Source: Caloramator australicus RC3
GTDB lineage: Bacteria > Bacillota > Clostridia > Clostridiales > Caloramatoraceae
DNA: 64,000 nt
Direction of reading: 5' to 3'
NCBI RefSeq assembly: GCF_000297115.1
Contig: NZ_CAKP01000019.1
Location: forward strand, 1 to 64,000
How positions within the stretch are numbered: the stretch's first letter is position 1; every line of letters begins with the position of its first letter. Made by a program: the position numbers and the translations under genes. Positions 12,281 to 18,899 of this stretch are shown here, piece after piece. Under the pieces are notes generated by a model that made no database searches, was not told where the DNA came from, and worked only from the letters and a program-made list of their open reading frames with translations.

Positions 12281-12909
12281 TGAGATTAAATGTCAATCCA
12301 ACGAGAATGGAGCTTAGCCGTCTTAAAAAGAGGTTAAAGGTTGCTGTAAGAGGTCATAAACTTTTAAAGGATAAACAGGATGAACTTATGAAAAAGTTTA
12401 TTGACCTTATAAAGAAAAACAATGAATTGAGACTAAAGGTTGAGGAAGAACTTACGAAATCCCTTAAGGATTTTATGATGGCAAGGGCAGTAATGGGGAC
12501 GGAAGCGTTAGAAGAGGCGATTGCAATGCCGGCTGAAACTATAAAGCTTGATGTAACAAAAAAGAATATAATGAGCGTTAATGTTCCCATTATGAACTTT
12601 GTAAGAGAAGGTAGCGAAAATGCAAGCATATATCCTTATGGTTTCTTTGCAACAACTGGGGAGCTTGATGCTGCTATTAAAAAATTATATGATATTATGC
12701 CGCATCTTTTAGAGCTTGCAGAGGTTGAAAAGTCCTGTCAGCTTATGGCAGATGAGATTGAAAAGACAAGAAGAAGGGTTAACGCCCTTGAATATGTTAT
12801 GATTCCACAGCTTAAGGAAACAATAAAATATATTACAATGAAGCTTGATGAAAACGAGCGTGGAACTTTAACAAGACTTATGAAGATAAAGAGTATGATG
12901 CAAAAATAA
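12280..12909 (+). CDS. ntpD: V-type ATP synthase subunit D (central shaft)
   Basis: 209 aa, long antiparallel helices ([32 protein letters not shown] at the N-terminus, [21 protein letters not shown] near the C-terminus), the standard shaft subunit. It is the last gene of the operon. It starts at the A of the subunit B TAA stop and is followed at once by a strong terminator. Confidence 0.96.
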   Translation: MRLNVNPTRMELSRLKKRLKVAVRGHKLLKDKQDELMKKFIDLIKKNNELRLKVEEELTKSLKDFMMARAVMGTEALEEAIAMPAETIKLDVTKKNIMSVNVPIMNFVREGSENASIYPYGFFATTGELDAAIKKLYDIMPHLLELAEVEKSCQLMADEIEKTRRRVNALEYVMIPQLKETIKYITMKLDENERGTLTRLMKIKSMMQK

Positions 12910-12935
12910 AGGTGGCAAATTGCCACCTTTATTTT
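12908..12935. terminator. Bidirectional terminator between the V-ATPase and MoaD operons
   Basis: AAAGGTGGCA-AAT-TGCCACCTTT with T-rich flanks on both sides. It lies at the convergence of the ATPase operon and the minus-strand selenoprotein/ThiF/MoaD operon, and so can end both transcripts. Confidence 0.88.
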
Positions 12936-13161
12936 ATCCGCCACCAATATATGGATAAAATCCAACTGTATCTCCATCCTTTAGTTTTGTGTTAAAATCA
13001 GCGTTTTGACCATTAATAGTGCAGTTGAAAACTTCATTTAAAGGCAAGGCTAATTTTTTTATTAAATCATTAACTGTTGCACCTTGAGGAATTTCAATTG
13101 TTAAAGTAGAACTACCTGCATATTTAGAGAGCATGGCAAATAATTTGACCGTAACCTTCAT
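12934..13161 (-). CDS. MoaD/ThiS-type sulfur-carrier (ubiquitin-like) protein
   Basis: 75 aa, beta-grasp pattern (MKVTVKLFAMLSKYAG, then a KLKDGDTVGFYPYI strand) and a C-terminal GGG tail, the site that an E1 enzyme adenylates and loads with sulfur. It could serve pterin (molybdenum/tungsten cofactor), thiazole or another sulfur-transfer pathway. It starts 4 bases after the E1-like gene, its obvious partner. It is the third and last gene of the minus-strand operon. Confidence 0.85.
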   Translation of the reverse strand: MKVTVKLFAMLSKYAGSSTLTIEIPQGATVNDLIKKLALPLNEVFNCTINGQNADFNTKLKDGDTVGFYPYIGGG

Positions 13162-13165
13162 GCTT

Positions 13166-13834
13166 TCACTCCTTAGAACACGACGGACAATCCTTTTGTT
13201 TTTCTACATCGATTGTTTCAAAGATATCGTTTTCAATATCTATAAAATAAACTTTGTTTGAAATTTTGCTATTTACATAGTTGTAAATCAAATTAACTGC
13301 AAGTCCGGATAAAATTTTAGAAAGATGATTAAGGGCAAAATTGTCTTTATCAAGATTTTTTGATGTTATTATGTCCTTTATACAGTTTATGCAGTGATTT
13401 TTATAAGGCGAAACTAGTGTTACAATTCCTGATGTAGAGTTATGATGAACAAATACCATTACTTTTTTGTTTTTTAAACAATAATCATTGATTAAAAGGC
13501 TGGTATTAAAATTTGAAGTAGTGTCAACGATAACATTGCAGTCTGAGCAGTAGGCATGGATGTTATGTTCATCTATTCTATCTATGTATCCTTGTAAAAG
13601 AACCTCTGAATCTATCTTTTCTAATTTTTCAAAGGCAGCTTCGACCTTAAGGCGGCCAATGTCATTTTCGTCAAATATAGAATGGGTGAAAACATCGGCT
13701 TCATTGATTTCGGCATCGTCTATAAATGAAATATTTTTCATCCCCAATCTTGATAAGGAGTCGATTATTGAAGTCCCAACTGAACCGCATCCTATTACGC
13801 ATATTTTAAAATCGTTACTTATTTTATCGTTCAT
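13166..13834 (-). CDS. ThiF/MoeB/HesA-like E1 adenylyltransferase, divergent
   Basis: 222 aa. Present are the nucleotide loop CVIGCGSVGTSI, the acidic FIDDAEI strand, DIGRLKVEAA (the conserved Lys) and VDTTSNF (the conserved Asp region). Two zinc-type pairs are also present, CINC mid-protein and CPSC at the extreme C-terminus. Canonical members carry an N-x-x-R-Q arginine after the acidic strand, but here the sequence is NEADVFTHS with no arginine. It would be expected to adenylate the MoaD-like carrier next door, but the missing arginine leaves its chemistry open. It starts 14 bases after the selenoprotein gene. Confidence 0.82.
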   Translation of the reverse strand: MNDKISNDFKICVIGCGSVGTSIIDSLSRLGMKNISFIDDAEINEADVFTHSIFDENDIGRLKVEAAFEKLEKIDSEVLLQGYIDRIDEHNIHAYCSDCNVIVDTTSNFNTSLLINDYCLKNKKVMVFVHHNSTSGIVTLVSPYKNHCINCIKDIITSKNLDKDNFALNHLSKILSGLAVNLIYNYVNSKISNKVYFIDIENDIFETIDVEKQKDCPSCSKE

Positions 13835-13848
13835 CTAAAGACCCCCAT

Positions 13849-14145
13849 TTATTCAATTTCAATTCCTTTATAATTAAAAAATGATCCTAAAAGTGGTAAA
13901 GAGGCTTTTAAACTAAGTTCAATCCTTTCGCCAATCTTTATCCCTTTTTGAATAAAAATCTTTATATCTTTATAATCAAACACATCATATTTTTCTTCAT
14001 TTAAAACTACCTTTTTTGCCTCAATCCAAAGGCTTTTTACTTGAGGCCCACCTCATCCACAGCTAGTTTTGATTATTTTAATTTCCAGCTTACCACCTTT
14101 ATTTAAAATGTAGTTATAAGTTTTATCGTTCATTACAATCTCCAT
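13849..14145 (-). CDS. HesB-like selenoprotein with in-frame UGA (Sec31)
   Basis: 98 aa if TGA at 14053-14055 is read as selenocysteine. The sequence around it is KTSCG-U-GGPQ. The frame is open on both sides and runs to a TAA at 13849. The start ATG at 14145 has a GGAGG site 6 bases away, and an ATG at 14133 is a less likely alternative. G-U-x-G lines up with G-C-S-G of HesB/IscA proteins, so Sec replaces the conserved cluster-binding Cys. The C-terminal C-G-C motif of IscA is absent. A HesB-related family with Sec at this place is known (TIGR01911, from memory). Directly downstream of UGA is a hairpin suitable as a SECIS element. It is the first gene of the operon with the E1-like and MoaD-like genes. 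Confidence 0.85.
14018..14047 (-). promoter_or_regulatory. Candidate bacterial SECIS hairpin
   Basis: On the minus strand, 5 bases after the UGA, GCCTCAA (14047-14041) pairs perfectly with TTGAGGC (14024-14018) around a 16-base loop that itself contains a small AAAG/CTTT pairing. Bacterial SECIS elements sit within the coding region just downstream of UGA, as this does. The stem could also be coincidental coding sequence, so the call depends on the Sec reading of the gene. Confidence 0.6.
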
Positions 14146-14168
14146 AAAAAGCCTCCTTCCTTATTATT

Positions 14169-14196
14169 ATTTTATCATTACATAATTTTTTTACAA
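14169..14196 (-). promoter_or_regulatory. Probable promoter of the selenoprotein operon
   Basis: On the minus strand TTGTAA (14196-14191), a 16-base spacer and TAAAAT (14174-14169) form a plausible sigma-A promoter 23 bases upstream of the selenoprotein start codon. Confidence 0.5.
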
Positions 14197-14212
14197 CATT
14201 AAATTATTTTAA

Positions 14213-14232
14213 AAGGCACCTCACGGTGCCTT
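14213..14232. repeat. Left copy of duplicated terminator hairpin (20 bp)
   Basis: AAGGCACCTCACGGTGCCTT, an 8-bp stem with TCAC loop, identical to 14514-14533. On the minus strand this copy is followed by TTTTAAAAT, so it retains the T-tract of the original terminator for the gene at 14532-15587. Confidence 0.9.
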
Positions 14233-14513
14233 CAGACTGTTGAAAAAGTTATTTTTGATAAGCCCTGTGAAGGATTTCCCTGGCATTCGCTCATTTCGCT
14301 AAGCAATTCTAAGCTTTTCTTTGTTTCCAAAAGTCCTACCCTCGTGAGCCGACATCCGTGTCGGCCACTCGGCTCTGCACGTCCGTGTGCAGAATTACGG
14401 ACTTTTGAAAAGTCGAAAAGCAAGAATTGCTAAAGCTCATGAGAGATGCCTTTTCTAATCCTTCCAGGGCTCTTGCAAAGTCTGAAAACCAAAGAGGGTT
14501 TGTCTACAATCTG
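14233..14513 (-). repeat. Terminator-associated palindromic repeat, long form, copy 1
   Basis: A 281-bp non-coding element almost identical to the reverse complement of 57300-57584. Its ends are CAGACTGTTG and CTACAATCTG, imperfect inverted repeats. Inner segments also pair across the element: AAGCCCTGTGAAGGATT with AATCCTTCCAGGGCT, AGCAATTCT with AGAATTGCT, and CAAAAGTCC with GGACTTTTG. The whole element therefore folds as one long hairpin with small G/C-rich hairpins in its centre, more G/C-rich than the host DNA. It is bracketed by a perfect 20-bp duplication of a terminator hairpin. The strand given is the orientation relative to the terminated gene. Confidence 0.9.
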
Positions 14514-14533
14514 AAGGCACCTCACGGTGCCTT
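14514..14533. repeat. Right copy of duplicated terminator hairpin (20 bp)
   Basis: Identical to 14213-14232. It begins immediately beyond the stop codon of the minus-strand gene 14532-15587 and overlaps that codon by two bases. On the minus strand it is now followed by the repeat element instead of a T-tract, so this copy alone should terminate poorly. Confidence 0.9.
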
Positions 14534-15587
14534 AGTTTTCTATTTTTTTGAATTCATTTATTGCAGCTTTTACAAGTTCAATATCATATCCCCAGGACTT
14601 TATTGCATGAATCTTGAAGGATGCTGTATATTTAGTAAGCTCCTGCATTAAAATTTCCTCCTCATAGCCACATCCGCTGCTTGCTAAATTAACAAATAGA
14701 ATTTCTGATATGCTTTGAGATTTATAATAATCAAAGGAGAATTTTAAATCTTTAGATATTAATATTCCGCTTTCTATAAAACCATACTTTACAAGTCGAT
14801 CCTTTAACTTTTCTGATGTATTTGTTTTATCATCATATATTAGTATTCCTTTAAATCTTTTAGGAAGGTTATTAATTTTATTAACATAATAGTTAATGAA
14901 GATATCTGAGGCGTAGATAGGTCTTGTAAATTTTATTGTTATTCCCCTATCCCTCAAAAATTCTAAATCTACTTCTTTATTTATTTTTGAGTCTATCTCC
15001 CTTGAGGTATAGTTGACTATATATATGGTTTTACATCCATCTTTAATGGCAGAATTAATTGCATCTTGAATTTTGGGAACATATCCTTCAAAGGCAATAT
15101 AAAAGTAGTAGGGTTTATAATTAAGAAGAGATTTTTTAAGTTCTCTTGCCACCTTTAATAATTCATCATTTTTATAATTGGTTCCTATCTTATAGTAAAA
15201 TCTTTTAATTTTGTAACAAAGAAAGGGTTTTGATAATAAATTTATATTCTTTAAAAAATAATTGGCATAAAAAGGAGTATATTTTTCCATTTCTCCTTCG
15301 CTATAGAAAATTACAGCCTTTTTTAGATTATCTAGGTTTGAAAAATTCGGATAAGAACTTTTTTTAGGCATAAATACAAAATAACTGCATAAAGCATAGG
15401 AGAAAAAGAAAAATATCATTGCGGCTGGAATATATTTTATATTTATAGTAAAATATTTTCTAGAGAAAACAAATATCAAAATTGAAAATACAAAAATTGC
15501 AAATAATAATGGATAATAGGATGTAGGTGATATCAAAATTAAAGTAAAAAGTATCCCCCATAAAATGGAAAATAGTAAAACAACCAA
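14532..15587 (-). CDS. Membrane protein with ferrochelatase-like domain (putative)
   Basis: 351 aa from the TTG at 15587, which lies 5 bases after a GGGGGTGA site. A longer frame from TTG at 15614 has no ribosome site. Three or four membrane helices fill the first about 80 residues. The rest is soluble, and its order (EKYTPFYANYF, then FYIAFEGYVPKIQDAINSAIKDGCKTIYIVNYTSREI) resembles the two-lobed chelatase fold of ferrochelatase/CbiX proteins. Metal-binding histidines of true chelatases are not obvious, so function is open. It stands alone, ending at the duplicated terminator. Confidence 0.45.
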   Translation of the reverse strand: MVVLLFSILWGILFTLILISPTSYYPLLFAIFVFSILIFVFSRKYFTINIKYIPAAMIFFFFSYALCSYFVFMPKKSSYPNFSNLDNLKKAVIFYSEGEMEKYTPFYANYFLKNINLLSKPFLCYKIKRFYYKIGTNYKNDELLKVARELKKSLLNYKPYYFYIAFEGYVPKIQDAINSAIKDGCKTIYIVNYTSREIDSKINKEVDLEFLRDRGITIKFTRPIYASDIFINYYVNKINNLPKRFKGILIYDDKTNTSEKLKDRLVKYGFIESGILISKDLKFSFDYYKSQSISEILFVNLASSGCGYEEEILMQELTKYTASFKIHAIKSWGYDIELVKAAINEFKKIEN

Positions 15588-15697
15588 ATTTTCACCCCCA
15601 AAAATAAACCTCAATTAATTATATGAGTTTGTTTATAAAATTTACTACAATGAGGACTGTAAAATATTAATATTTTAAATATTTAGGAGGTGCATTT

Positions 15698-16873
15698 ATG
15701 CAGGCAGTAGAAATTAAAAAAGATGTTTATTGGGTTGGTGCTAAAAATCCAGATCTTAGAGTTTTTGATATCATAATGACAACAAAAAAGGGGACTACAT
15801 ATAATTCATATTTAATTGTTGATGAAAAAGTTGCGCTTATCGATACAGTTAAGGATGGATTTTTTGATGAATTTATAAACAGGATAAAATCTGTAATTGG
15901 CGACAGAAAAGTAGATTATTTAATAGTAAATCATACAGAGCCTGACCATAGCGGTTCTATAAAGTCGATTTTGAGTGAATATCCTGATATTAAAATATAT
16001 GGTTCAAAGGCAGCTTTAATGTATATTAAGAATATAATAAACAGGGACTTCGATGGAACAGAAGCGAAAGATGAACTAAGTTTAGGAAAAAGAACATTAA
16101 AGTTTATCTCAGCCCCTTTTTTGCATTGGCCGGATACGATATTTACTTATGATGAATTTGATAAAATACTTTTTACCTGTGACTTCTTAGGATCCCATTA
16201 TTGTGATGACAGTATTTTTGATGATGAGGTTGGAGATTTTTATGATGAGTTTAAATACTACTATGATGTTATAATGGGACCTTTCAAAAAGCATGTTTTA
16301 TCTGCAATTGAAAAGATAAAGCCCCTTCAATTTGATCTAATTGGAACAAGTCATGGTCCGGTTTTAAGAAAGGATTTGCAAAAATATATAGATAAATACT
16401 ATGAATGGAGTAAACCAGTTTTAGACATTCCAAAGGATAAATATGCCCTAATCGCCTATGTTTCTGCCTACGGATATACAAAGGAAATTGCGATGGCCAT
16501 TAAAGAAGGATTAAAGGATGTAGGCTGTGAAGTTGATGTTCATGACATTACTGAACTTCCTTTAGAAAAGCTTGTTGAAAAGGCAGATAAAGCAAAGGCA
16601 GTTTTTGTTGGCTCACCAACTATAAACCAGGATGCAGTAAAACCCGTTTGGGATTTTCTTTCATTAGTAAGCCCCATAATCAATAGAGGCAAAATTGCCA
16701 TGGCCTTTGGCTCCTATGGATGGAGCGGCGAAGGAGTTCAATTGATTACTGATAGGTTAAAGGGATTGAAGTTCAATGTAATTGAGCCAGGATTTAAAGT
16801 ATGCTTTAAACCAAGTGAAGAGGACTTAAAAAGAGCAAGGGAAATTGGAAGAGAAATAGGAGAAAAGGTATAA
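15698..16873 (+). CDS. FprA-type flavodiiron protein (O2/NO reductase)
   Basis: 391 aa. The N-terminal metallo-beta-lactamase-like diiron domain keeps the ligands H79-x-E81-x-D83-H84 (NHTEPDHSGS), H143 (FLHWPD), D162 (TCDF) and H219 (TSHGP). The C-terminal about 140 residues are a flavodoxin domain (ALIAYVSAYGYTKEIA, VGSPTINQ, FGSYGWSGEGV) for FMN. These enzymes reduce O2 to water (or NO to N2O) with electrons from rubredoxin or related donors and protect anaerobes. The ribosome site is TTAGGAGGTG. It is monocistronic with its own terminator. Confidence 0.95.
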   Translation: MQAVEIKKDVYWVGAKNPDLRVFDIIMTTKKGTTYNSYLIVDEKVALIDTVKDGFFDEFINRIKSVIGDRKVDYLIVNHTEPDHSGSIKSILSEYPDIKIYGSKAALMYIKNIINRDFDGTEAKDELSLGKRTLKFISAPFLHWPDTIFTYDEFDKILFTCDFLGSHYCDDSIFDDEVGDFYDEFKYYYDVIMGPFKKHVLSAIEKIKPLQFDLIGTSHGPVLRKDLQKYIDKYYEWSKPVLDIPKDKYALIAYVSAYGYTKEIAMAIKEGLKDVGCEVDVHDITELPLEKLVEKADKAKAVFVGSPTINQDAVKPVWDFLSLVSPIINRGKIAMAFGSYGWSGEGVQLITDRLKGLKFNVIEPGFKVCFKPSEEDLKRAREIGREIGEKV

Positions 16874-16900
16874 GCACCCACAACGGGTGCTTTTATTTTT
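16873..16900 (+). terminator. Terminator of the flavodiiron gene
   Basis: AGCACCC-ACAAC-GGGTGCT followed by TTTATTTTT, overlapping the stop codon. Confidence 0.88.
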
Positions 16901-17012
16901 GTAAAATATTTTAACAATAAGTGAATAATAGAGAAAACTATTAATTTATCTAATAAAACTTTAGCTGTATAATTTGTGACAAAAAATTAAATTTATCAGA
17001 AAATTAAGAATA

Positions 17013-17041
17013 TTGACTAATTTGCATAAAGATGCTATATT
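17013..17041 (+). promoter_or_regulatory. Sigma-A-type promoter upstream of the TPR gene
   Basis: TTGACT (17013-17018), 17-base spacer, TATATT (17036-17041), about 55 bases before the gene at 17097. The remainder of the gap 16901-17096 is plain A/T-rich DNA. Confidence 0.65.
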
Positions 17042-17096
17042 ATTAATTAACAATGCTTTTGGAAAATATACTAATATTAGAAAATAGGAGGATAAA

Positions 17097-17624
17097 ATGT
17101 TAAGCGATTTATATACTGAAGCGTGTGAAGATATGGAAGTAGGGAGATATGAAACTGCAGAGATAAAATTCGAAAAATTGTTACAATTGAATAAAAATGA
17201 TTACAAAATTTTAAATAAATTGGGTGTTCTGTATACATATAAAGGGGAAAAAGAAAAGGCATTAACCTATTTTAACTTGTCTTTAGACAATAACAGTGAA
17301 TATGCACCTGCATATGTTAATATTGCAAACATATATCAAGAAGAAGGTCAGATGGAATTAGCAGAGGAGTTTTATTTAAAAGCTATTGAAGTTGATCCTG
17401 ATTATGCATTAGCATATTACAATTTGGGGGTTTTATATAAAAAAAATGGACAAATAGAATTATGGGTTAAAAATTTTAAACAATACAAAAGACTCTTAAA
17501 AAGAGAACAATATAACTACACAAATGTAAAAGAAACAAATGTAAATAAAAAGAAATTTTTAATTATATGGCCTATTCTTATGTTTTTAATTGCTTATGTT
17601 TTTTTAATGAGTTTAATGAAGTGA
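17097..17624 (+). CDS. TPR-repeat protein with C-terminal membrane anchor
   Basis: 175 aa. About three or four tetratricopeptide repeats (for example NKLGVLYTYKGEKEKALTYF and AYVNIANIYQEEGQMELAEEFY) occupy residues 10-130. A Lys/Asn-rich linker and one hydrophobic helix (FLIIWPILMFLIAYVFLMSL) end the protein, giving a tail-anchored scaffold on the cytoplasmic face. It lies upstream of the secreted protein and peptide transporter genes, and a 98-base gap separates them. Partner unknown. Confidence 0.75.
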   Translation: MLSDLYTEACEDMEVGRYETAEIKFEKLLQLNKNDYKILNKLGVLYTYKGEKEKALTYFNLSLDNNSEYAPAYVNIANIYQEEGQMELAEEFYLKAIEVDPDYALAYYNLGVLYKKNGQIELWVKNFKQYKRLLKREQYNYTNVKETNVNKKKFLIIWPILMFLIAYVFLMSLMK

Positions 17625-17722
17625 GTTATTACAAGTAAATTATTTGAACAGTATTGTAAATATAGCCAAAAGTCTAAAATTGCTTTTGGCTATTTAAATA
17701 AAATAAAAAAGGAGGGGAATCT

Positions 17723-18884
17723 ATGAAAAAAGTTTTAAGTAGCCTACTTATGTTGGTTTTAGCTATTTGCTTTGTAGCTTATCCAATTGTAGGCGCAGCA
17801 AGCACTCAAAAAAAAGGCTCAACCCGTTAAGGAAGTTGAGTCAGCACTTAAAAAGGGCATTATAGTAGACTTTGGCCCAAACTATGTTGTAATTAAAGAA
17901 GCAGGTAAAAATCAAAGATATGCAGTTAATAACAAAACAAAGGTTTATTATCTAGGCAATTTATCAGATATTATGGAAGTAGCTAAAAAAGGTTTAAAGG
18001 TTTCATTTAAGGTCTGGCTCAAAAACAATGTTCCGCAATATCTAACGTATTTAGAAATTCCGGCTGCAGGACTAGAAGGACAAGGAATTATAGGAGTGTC
18101 ATTGATTGACTTTAGAACTAATATAAGCGATGATTCAACTCCACCATCACTAGCTGCACCATCAATTGATGATAGAACTCAATTAGTTAATGGAAATGTT
18201 GTTAAAACAACTGATTTAAATCCGGAATTAGAAACACAATTTCAGTTTGTCGATTCGAAAAAATTAAGACTTGGAAGCATAACAGTTATTCCAGGAACAT
18301 TGAAGGTAAAAGTTGAAGGAAAAGAATATAAACTTATTGATGAAAAGGAAGAATTTACAGCTGATGACCAATATAAGATGGTAGTTAGCAAAGGAGTTAC
18401 AGATTTAGTATTTAAGGCAGATTTGCCAGCTAAAAATCAATCAGAAGCAGAGACTAAGGTAGAGGTAAGCTATAATAAAAAAGTTTATGAAATAAAAACT
18501 GCAGAGATAAACTCATTCCCTATTCATGAAGATGTTTATGTTGAATTGAATGGTAAAGAAACAAGTCTAGCAAAGGCACTTTATAGGGGAACATATTTCT
18601 ACACCCTTGCAAACGATAATGGAGAAATAGTTTATATAAATGCATTCTACAAGGATGCTGAGGCAGTAGTTAGAAGTATTAAAGGCAACATTATGGAAGT
18701 TACTCTAATAAAATATGGAAAAGCTGCATTTGTTGATACAGTTATAATCGAGGATTGGGCAAACATTTCAGACTCAACTGGCGACGTATTAAATCTTAAT
18801 GATTTAAGAGCTGGAGATAAGATTAAATTCTCAGTTGATCCAGATTCTGGCTATAAAGTTGTTGATATCATAAAAATTAAATAA
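17723..18884 (+). CDS. Secreted protein of unknown function, reading frame broken at an A8 run
   Basis: ATG at 17723 (site AGGAGGGG) opens a clear signal peptide (MKKVLSSLLMLVLAICFVAY, cleavage near VGAAS). The frame then meets TAA at 17828 just after eight consecutive A residues (about 17808-17815). Shifting by one base restores continuous coding (KAQPVKEVESALKKGIIVDFGPN) to the stop at 18884. The mature part, about 350 aa, looks like successive beta-rich domains ending DLRAGDKIKFSVDPDSGY. No family recognised. It sits 15 bases before the peptide-binding protein and is probably in its operon. The break may be a sequencing error, slippage site or mutation. Confidence 0.7.
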
Positions 18885-18899
18885 AAGGGGGGGTAGAAA

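Noticed and set aside
14232-14423. Open reading frame inside repeat copy 1 (and its counterpart at 57393-57638) that is conserved between the copies
   Set aside because: The conservation is that of the whole palindromic repeat. Both strands are open, there is no ribosome site, and the sequence is dominated by inverted repeats.
14233-14513. Class C group II intron after a terminator
   Set aside because: Position fits, but the element is under 300 bp, lacks a reverse transcriptase and intron domain V, and is flanked by duplicated target sequence, which group II introns do not produce.
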